Source of the DNA: Bacteroidales bacterium
Lineage (GTDB): Bacteria; Bacteroidota; Bacteroidia; Bacteroidales; Prolixibacteraceae
DNA length: 57,975 bases
NCBI GenBank assembly: GCA_031285325.1
Contig: JAITWJ010000090.1
Location: forward strand, 1-57,975
Direction of reading: 5' to 3'
Shown: piece by piece, positions 52,875 to 57,975 of the stretch
Position numbering within the stretch: position 1 is the stretch's first letter
Layout: every line of letters starts with the position of its first letter
The notes under the pieces: model-generated
Databases searched by the model: none
What the model was told of the DNA's origin: nothing
The model's input: the letters and a program-made list of their open reading frames with translations, nothing else
Made by a program: the position numbers and the translations under genes

Positions 52875-53948
52875 TTATACTACTTCGTCATATAGTTTTT
52901 TCAAAAGATCACGGGATACATACTCGTTATTGTCTGTCTTGAACAAATGGGGTGGGAACGCCATATACTCAAGCCGAGATATAGCCTCGTCATTAGTTCC
53001 TTCTTTCAGCCGAATATCCTTCAATTCGAGGTTGTTGAATAAGTCGGCGTTTAGGTACAGCTCCCGTGTTTTGGGTGTTGAGAGTGAGCCGAATGAATTA
53101 AAAAACAGCAGCACCAATTCGTACTTAGACAGTTGCGCTCGGAATATCTTCGAGTAGTTTTTCGGCGAATTGAACTCGGAAGCCATCTCCAAAATGTAGT
53201 ATGCATTTCTGAAATATGTGCCGAGTTGGTTTTTGTATGGAGCGAAACAATGATCAGCGACTTTTGCACAGGCTTCAGCAACCGGCTTCGGATTGCCCTG
53301 CTCAAAATAAACCTTTATCGCATTCAGGCATAGATAATCATAGGCGTTCAGATGCACCGGATAAGTCTCGATATGTCCTCCGTGTGTATGAAAGGAATCT
53401 TCTTTATAGATGTTGTCGATGGCTGTGGCCAATGGACCGAATGTCATCGCCCATTGTATTTTCGACATTTTTGGAGGAATAATCCTTTTTGTGAACTCCT
53501 CTCTTGCAAAGTTCTTCGGGATTGTCCTACGGATTTCCAAGTAGAAAGTGTTATACAACTCAACAAAAATCTGTCGATATGTCTTTTCGGGCGTACAAAA
53601 CTCATCGTATGGAGTTATTTCCCATTGTTGCTGGTCTTTATCGTATATCCAATCGATTCGTTTCACTCGCAAGGCATCCCGATATGAAATGAAAATTTTC
53701 AACAGTTCAAAGAACACCGATCTATCCTCGCTGTCAAGAGACTGCTGCTTGGTTTGGCGTAGCGTAAAAAGTACTCCCACAAACGCGATCAATCCTGCAA
53801 TCGCACCCAACAATTCTCCGAATTCACCCCAATTTAAAGTCCTGTCGATTTGGGTAAAATACAGCACCAATATAACCACTATAATTAACACAGAGATTGT
53901 GGCGACCCAGACGAGCCAATCCTTCAAGTATTTTTTCCTTACCTCCAT
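52875..53948 (-). CDS. Putative phage abortive-infection protein (putAbiC-like)
   Basis: This 357-residue protein has two N-terminal membrane segments (about 11-31 and 42-63, the second being GEFGELLGAIAGLIAFVGVL), then LRQTKQQ and a soluble domain. RSVFFELLKIFISYRDAL follows the membrane part and LGTYFRNAYYILEMAS lies at about 242-257. This layout and the GxYFRNxYYIL motif match the family named putative phage abortive infection protein (putAbiC). Members are thought to kill or arrest an infected cell, but the mechanism is unknown. The gene ends 80 bases from a tRNA-Gly gene, a common landing site for acquired DNA, and points back towards it. Confidence 0.6.
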   Translation of the reverse strand: MEVRKKYLKDWLVWVATISVLIIVVILVLYFTQIDRTLNWGEFGELLGAIAGLIAFVGVLFTLRQTKQQSLDSEDRSVFFELLKIFISYRDALRVKRIDWIYDKDQQQWEITPYDEFCTPEKTYRQIFVELYNTFYLEIRRTIPKNFAREEFTKRIIPPKMSKIQWAMTFGPLATAIDNIYKEDSFHTHGGHIETYPVHLNAYDYLCLNAIKVYFEQGNPKPVAEACAKVADHCFAPYKNQLGTYFRNAYYILEMASEFNSPKNYSKIFRAQLSKYELVLLFFNSFGSLSTPKTRELYLNADLFNNLELKDIRLKEGTNDEAISRLEYMAFPPHLFKTDNNEYVSRDLLKKLYDEVV

Positions 53949-54492
53949 AGGACATCGGTTTTTTCAAGTTCGAAAGTACAAATTTATTGCAATAATTGAA
54001 CATTTCAATAGCGATTATAAATGATACATTAGCGAGATGTGAAAGTACATGGCAGGAGTACATAAAAGACCTTCTGAATGCAAAGAGAGTGATCGACAAG
54101 TTCGACAAGGTGCAATTTTCGGTTTGTACAGCCATTTCCGTGACCGTTACTCCTACCCAGCTGACTGTCGCGCCGGTTTCCATCGCCGGTTTTTGACAAT
54201 CATGCGCACAATGATTAAATCTCAATTAGCAGAAAGCACAATCATGCGAACAGGTGAGGCGCCGAACGCACAAGGATATTGTCCTAAGCTCTCGGAGGGC
54301 AATATCTCACGGGAGATTATGAAATTCAGAACGTTATTAAGCTAACGTCACACGATAAAAGCAATATTATTATGTCGTATTAGCATAAAACAGAAAATAT
54401 TCCGTACGTATTATAAATAAATTTTTACGTTTCGTGAATGTTGTAAAAATACCTTAGATTTACACCGTAAAGAAGTATAAGAAGAACAAAAA
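53949..54492. other. Gap without a recognisable gene
   Basis: This 544-base stretch has more mixed base composition in its middle (54040-54310) than neighbouring gaps. Short frames are open on both strands there but have no recognisable motifs or clear starts. One frame (53996-54196) contains ESTWQEYIKDLLNAKR, which could be a remnant of a lost gene. I see no integrase, transposase or direct repeat of a tRNA end. The last 130 bases are AT-rich and lead into the SMR gene. Confidence 0.4.
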
Positions 54493-54819
54493 ATGGATTG
54501 GATTATTTTAATTATTGCAGGTTTTTTTGAAGTAGCATTTGCTTTTTGTTTGGGGAAAACCAAAATAACTACCGGAAATGAAATGTATGCCTGGTATTTA
54601 GGATTTTTAGCTGCTCTCAGCATTAGTATGATACTGCTTATTAAGGCCACCAAAACATTGCCAGTAGGCACGGCTTATGCAGTATGGACAGGAATTGGGG
54701 CTACAGGAACAGTTTTAATAGGAATTACGGTGTTTAAGGAACCGGCCACCGTTTTGCGATTATTTTTTCTTGCCACTTTAATTTTATCTATTATCGGATT
54801 AAAAATAGTTTCTGCCTAA
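54493..54819 (+). CDS. Small multidrug resistance (SMR) transporter, SugE/Gdx-like
   Basis: This 108-residue protein has four membrane helices and the conserved membrane Glu13 in MDWIILIIAGFFEVAFAFCL. TLPVGTAYAVWTGIGATGTV is the SMR signature. The sequence is nearest to the SugE/Gdx branch, whose best-known members export guanidinium; some members export quaternary ammonium compounds. I saw no guanidine riboswitch in the leader, so the substrate is open. A bidirectional terminator separates it from the convergent sugar transporter gene. Confidence 0.88.
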   Translation: MDWIILIIAGFFEVAFAFCLGKTKITTGNEMYAWYLGFLAALSISMILLIKATKTLPVGTAYAVWTGIGATGTVLIGITVFKEPATVLRLFFLATLILSIIGLKIVSA

Positions 54820-54825
54820 AAAACT

Positions 54826-54867
54826 AACCGCACCTCAAAAGTTGTACATAATTTTAGAGGTGCGGTT
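54826..54867. terminator. Bidirectional terminator between the SMR and sugar porter genes
   Basis: AACCGCACCTC (54826-54836) and GAGGTGCGGTT (54857-54867) form an 11-bp perfect stem, extended by AAAA/TTTT with one bulged A. The loop is about 11 bases. It lies between two convergent genes. Confidence 0.7.
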
Positions 54868-54922
54868 TAACCCCATATTTATTCTTATAAGTACAAATAC
54901 AGGGAAGTAATGTCACACAATA

Positions 54923-56305
54923 TTATTTCTTACTCCATAACTGTTCCATTTCTTCCAACGTTTTTCCTTTGGTTTCGGGAACCATTCTCCAAACAAAAAT
55001 AAACGAAAGAATACTCATGGCTCCATAAAAACAATACGTTAATCCGCTGCTAAACTCCATCATTGCAGGATAAGTTGACGAAATAAAATAGTTTGCCGCC
55101 CATTGTGCTGCAACGGCAACGGCAACGGCTTTTCCTCTTATTTTATTAGGGAATAATTCTGAAATGTAAACCCAGCAAATTGGCCCCCACGACATCATAA
55201 ACGATGCAGTGTAAATAATTATAAATACAAGAGTGCTTATTCCTATAATTTTCAGGAAAGCCAGCGTACCTATAGCAAACATACCAAATGCCATACCTAT
55301 GGAACCTATCATTAATAAGGGTTTTCTTCCTAATTTATCGACAGTGGCAATTGCAACACATGTGAAAACTACATTTATTAGACCCATAACTACTGTTTGC
55401 AGCATTGAAGCATCTTTTGCTGCCCCCATGCTTTCGAAAATACGAGGCGCATAGTACAATGCAACATTAATACCAACAAATTGCTGAAAAATGGAGAGTA
55501 AAATGCCTATAATAATTACAATTTTCCCGTAAGAAAACAATTTTGTAGATGATTTTTCAACACTGTTTTTAATCTCATTGAAAATAATTTTAGCTTTCTC
55601 TGTGCCGTTAATACGTGTTAAAATATTCAATGCTTTTGAGTCTTTATTCTTCAATGCCAAATAACGTGGCGTTTCAGGAACAAAAAAGAGCAAAATTCCA
55701 AATATGGCTGCCGGTATAGCTTCAGACATAAACATTCTTCTCCAGCCAACGGTGTTAATCCATTCTATAGTTTGCCCGTTGGCAATACCCCAGTTTATGA
55801 AATAAACTACCAACATTCCGAATATAATTGCAAACTGGTTTAATGAAACCAAACGGCCCCGTATATCGGCAGGCGCAATTTCGCCAATGTACATGGGGCT
55901 TACTGCCGAAGCTAAACCTACACCTATACCGCCAATTATCCGGTAAAAATTAAACATGTACAAAAGGGCGTACGTTGGTTCGTTTTTTGTGAAAAATAAA
56001 AACTCAGGTTCACCTGAACCCAGTGCCGAAACAAAAAGTAATATGGCTGCAAAGAACATAGTGTTTTTACGACCGAATCTTGATGCAAGAAGCCCCGAAA
56101 CAGCGCCGCCGATAATACAGCCTATTAAGGCACTTGATATGGTTGCCCCATGAGCAAGAGAACTTAATCCGAGACTGCTGATAAGGTAAGCCTGTATTGA
56201 TTTTTCGGCTCCAGATATAACGGCGGTGTCATAACCAAACAGAAGGCCACCTAAAGTGGCAACTAAAGTTATAACAACAATATAAAGTGAATTTCTTTCT
56301 TTCAT
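54923..56305 (-). CDS. xylE: Sugar porter family MFS transporter, xylose/proton symporter type
   Basis: This 460-residue, 12-helix transporter has the sugar porter signatures GGLLFGYDTAVISGAEKSIQ, RFGRKNTMFF, GEIAPADIRGRLVSLNQFAI, VPETPRYL and the final VPETKGKTLEEMEQLW. These match XylE/GLUT-like proton symporters. Its ATG shares one base with the xylA stop codon (TAATG on the minus strand), so the two are translationally coupled. This makes xylose the likely substrate. Confidence 0.9.
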   Translation of the reverse strand: MKERNSLYIVVITLVATLGGLLFGYDTAVISGAEKSIQAYLISSLGLSSLAHGATISSALIGCIIGGAVSGLLASRFGRKNTMFFAAILLFVSALGSGEPEFLFFTKNEPTYALLYMFNFYRIIGGIGVGLASAVSPMYIGEIAPADIRGRLVSLNQFAIIFGMLVVYFINWGIANGQTIEWINTVGWRRMFMSEAIPAAIFGILLFFVPETPRYLALKNKDSKALNILTRINGTEKAKIIFNEIKNSVEKSSTKLFSYGKIVIIIGILLSIFQQFVGINVALYYAPRIFESMGAAKDASMLQTVVMGLINVVFTCVAIATVDKLGRKPLLMIGSIGMAFGMFAIGTLAFLKIIGISTLVFIIIYTASFMMSWGPICWVYISELFPNKIRGKAVAVAVAAQWAANYFISSTYPAMMEFSSGLTYCFYGAMSILSFIFVWRMVPETKGKTLEEMEQLWSKK

Positions 56306-57630
56306 TAAATGTACCAGTTAATAAGTTGTTCGAGCAATTCCTGTTTACCGCTTATTTGTTTTGGTTCGCCAACTTCTTTGGCAATTTCGTGTAAAACTTC
56401 CAGTGAAAGTTTTCCTGCTTCGAATTCGGCGCCTTTTCCTGAGTCGTAAGAATCGTACCGTTTTTTACGCATTTCAAGATATGGTGATTCGTTCAGAATT
56501 TTATCTGCAATAACCAATGAGCGTGCAAAAACATCCATTCCGCCGATGTGGGCAATGAATATATCTTCCAAATCGGTTGAATTTCTGCGGGTTTTTGCAT
56601 CAAAGTTTATACCGCCGTCAACAAAACCGCCTGCCTGTACAATTTCGAGCATTGCTTCGGTGGTTTCGTAAATGTTTGTCGGAAATTCGTCGGTATCCCA
56701 TCCGTTTTGGTAATCGCCTTTATTTGCGTCAATAGATCCGAGCATGCATGTGTCGGCGGCCATTCTTAAATCGTGTGCAAAGGTATGGCCTGCCAGTGTG
56801 GCGTGGTTAACTTCGATGTTCAGTTTAAAATCGTTTTCCAGCCCGTTTGCTTTCAGGAATCCTATTACTGTTTGTGCATCGTAATCGTATTGGTGTTTTG
56901 TTGGTTCCATTGGTTTTGGCTCGATAAGGAAAGTTCCTTTAAATCCGGCTTTACGTCCGTAATCGCGCGCCATGCGCAGGAATTGCCCGAGATGTGCCAA
57001 TTCGCGTTTTGTGTTGGTATTATGCAGGCTCATGTAACCTTCGCGTCCGCCCCAGAAAACGTAACCTGTGCCTCCAAGCGCTATGGTTGCATCAATAGCG
57101 TTTTTTACCTGAACGGCGGCGTTTGCCAAAACGTTAAAGTCGGGGTTTGTTGATGCTCCGTTCATGTAGCGTGGAGCAGAGAATACGTTGGCTGTTCCCC
57201 AAAGCAGTTTAACACCCGATTCGGCTTGTTTTTCTTTTGCGTATTCTACCATTTTTTCCAGCCGTTTCTCTATTTCGAATACTGAACCTTCGCCAACAAG
57301 GTCAACATCGTGAAAGCAGTAGAACGGAATATTCATTTTTGTGATGAATTCAAAAGCTGCATCCATTCTTTCTTTGGCGGCGCTCATTGCGTCTGAGGCG
57401 CCGTCCCACGGGAAGAGGTGTGTTCCGGGGCCGAACGGGTCGCCGCCGGTGCCGCAGAATGTATGCCAGTATGCAACAGCAAAACGAAGGTAATCTTTCA
57501 TCGTTTTGCCGCCTATAACCTTGTTTTCGTCGTACCATTTGAATGATAACGGGTTTCTTGAGTCGGGGCCTTCGTATTTTATTTGGCCGATACCGTTAAA
57601 ATACTCTTTGTTTCCTTTTAATACTTTCAT
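56305..57630 (-). CDS. xylA: Xylose isomerase
   Basis: This 441-residue enzyme converts D-xylose to D-xylulose. Landmarks are [20 protein letters not shown], the catalytic pair H107/D110 in [18 protein letters not shown] and the metal and substrate region [17 protein letters not shown]. The length is that of group II isomerases. It is the first gene of a leftward operon with the xylose transporter. A xylulokinase gene is not in the window but may lie to the right. Confidence 0.97.
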   Translation of the reverse strand: MKVLKGNKEYFNGIGQIKYEGPDSRNPLSFKWYDENKVIGGKTMKDYLRFAVAYWHTFCGTGGDPFGPGTHLFPWDGASDAMSAAKERMDAAFEFITKMNIPFYCFHDVDLVGEGSVFEIEKRLEKMVEYAKEKQAESGVKLLWGTANVFSAPRYMNGASTNPDFNVLANAAVQVKNAIDATIALGGTGYVFWGGREGYMSLHNTNTKRELAHLGQFLRMARDYGRKAGFKGTFLIEPKPMEPTKHQYDYDAQTVIGFLKANGLENDFKLNIEVNHATLAGHTFAHDLRMAADTCMLGSIDANKGDYQNGWDTDEFPTNIYETTEAMLEIVQAGGFVDGGINFDAKTRRNSTDLEDIFIAHIGGMDVFARSLVIADKILNESPYLEMRKKRYDSYDSGKGAEFEAGKLSLEVLHEIAKEVGEPKQISGKQELLEQLINWYI

Positions 57631-57801
57631 AAATAATTGATTATTTTAAAATGATTATTGAATTAATTAAATCGATGCAAGGCTTGCAGTGGCAGGGGTC
57701 AGGTTATAAATGGGGTTAAGCATTATGTTTTTATTTTCCTAACCTTGCCGCGTTATGGCGGTGTTGTATTTATTGTTTTACATATTGTTAATTGTTGACC
57801 G

Positions 57802-57833
57802 TAAATGTACGGATATGTTTTTGAATATCCAAA
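57802..57833 (-). promoter_or_regulatory. Putative promoter of the xylA-xylE operon
   Basis: On the minus strand TTTG (57833-57830), a 20-base spacer and TACATTTA (57809-57802) match the Bacteroidota promoter with one deviation at the last base of the -7 box. The leader to the xylA ATG would be about 165 bases. It overlaps the inverted repeat GGATATGTTTTTGAATATCC (57811-57830; GGATAT and ATATCC arms), a possible operator. Confidence 0.5.
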
Positions 57834-57874
57834 TTTATTAAAGTAATTGACAATGGACAATTGATAATTGACAG

Positions 57875-57945
57875 TTACCCCGCCCACTAAAGGGTGGAGC
57901 AGTTGAGCGGGAAAGTACTCTTCGGGGGATTCGGGGGTGAATAAC
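57875..57945 (-). repeat. GC-rich intergenic repeat, reverse-oriented copy
   Basis: Read on the minus strand it gives ATTCACCCCCGAATCCCCCG, AAGAGTACTTTCCCGCTCAA, CTGCTCCACCCTTTAG and TGGGCGGGG. It parallels the copy at 49621-49688. It is flanked on the left by AT-rich TTGACAATGGACAATTGATA, similar to sequence near elements A and C. The rest of 57631-57975 holds only the xylA leader and promoter. Confidence 0.6.
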
Positions 57946-57975
57946 AATTACCCGCCGGCCGCTGTTTATTATTAA

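Noticed and set aside
53996-54345. Overlapping short forward frames between the abortive-infection gene and the SMR gene
   Set aside because: No frame has a good start, motif or family resemblance. At most a gene remnant; described as a gap feature instead.
54350-54492. Guanidine riboswitch upstream of the SugE/Gdx-like gene
   Set aside because: The leader is AT-rich and lacks the paired conserved motifs of the known guanidine riboswitch classes.

Overview
The window looks like a piece of chromosome from a Bacteroidota bacterium, probably of the order Bacteroidales or Marinilabiliales and probably anaerobic. Evidence: low GC content; several promoters of the Bacteroidota type (TTTG, 18-20 bases, TAnnTTTG); families largely confined to that phylum (DUF5683, DUF4105, DUF4922, succinylornithine-type transcarbamylase); tRNA genes without an encoded CCA; and an oxygen-sensitive-type radical SAM (anSME-like) protein.

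Layout. 1-2600 is accessory: the start of an M28 peptidase gene, a decayed VOC gene, and a compact controller-protein restriction-modification cassette (C protein, Hpy99I-like beta-beta-alpha-metal endonuclease, convergent SPPY methyltransferase). Two copies of a 19-bp repeat, each followed by palindromic repeats, lie on either side of it. 2760-7719 is a leftward proC-proB-proA-argF'-hisA operon for proline, arginine and histidine synthesis. 8258-24666 is housekeeping: phoH, purC, a CD225/DUF2752 pair, a DUF4922/SpoIID pair, coaD, a NUDIX gene, pyrE, birA, rsfS, ftsH, an iron alcohol dehydrogenase, an OmpA-type lipoprotein, ffh and folD. 24731-24960 is an AT-rich 42-bp tandem repeat. Next come a POT transporter, the radical SAM gene and priA, then parA-parB-DUF5683 and a LysM transglycosylase, with a repeat element and a damaged lipoprotein gene between the last two. 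36758-49126 carries an acidic conserved protein, two multidrug-type transporters, dtd, trpS, an Idh-like protein, pcm, an MBL hydrolase, gcvP, ispE and a DUF4105 protein. mutS is followed by a tRNA-Gly/tRNA-Leu/tRNA-Gly cluster, a putative abortive-infection gene, an SMR exporter, and a xylA-xylE xylose operon.

The most unusual content is between the genes. Arrays of imperfect palindromes repeated every 41-42 bp occur at 2463-2585, 28139-28306, 33782-33904 and 49334-49538; a more degenerate relative lies at 501-600 and an AT-rich one at 24731-24960. Three of the arrays (elements B, C, D) sit inside 259-596 bp elements that share a 16-bp terminal inverted repeat, AAACTGTTTTGAATTT, although the array inside differs each time. 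Within and between arrays the palindrome arms change together so that pairing is kept. I know of no named family that fits, and no transposase or integrase is visible in the window. This is the best candidate for an undescribed system. All function calls are from sequence reading only, with no database search.
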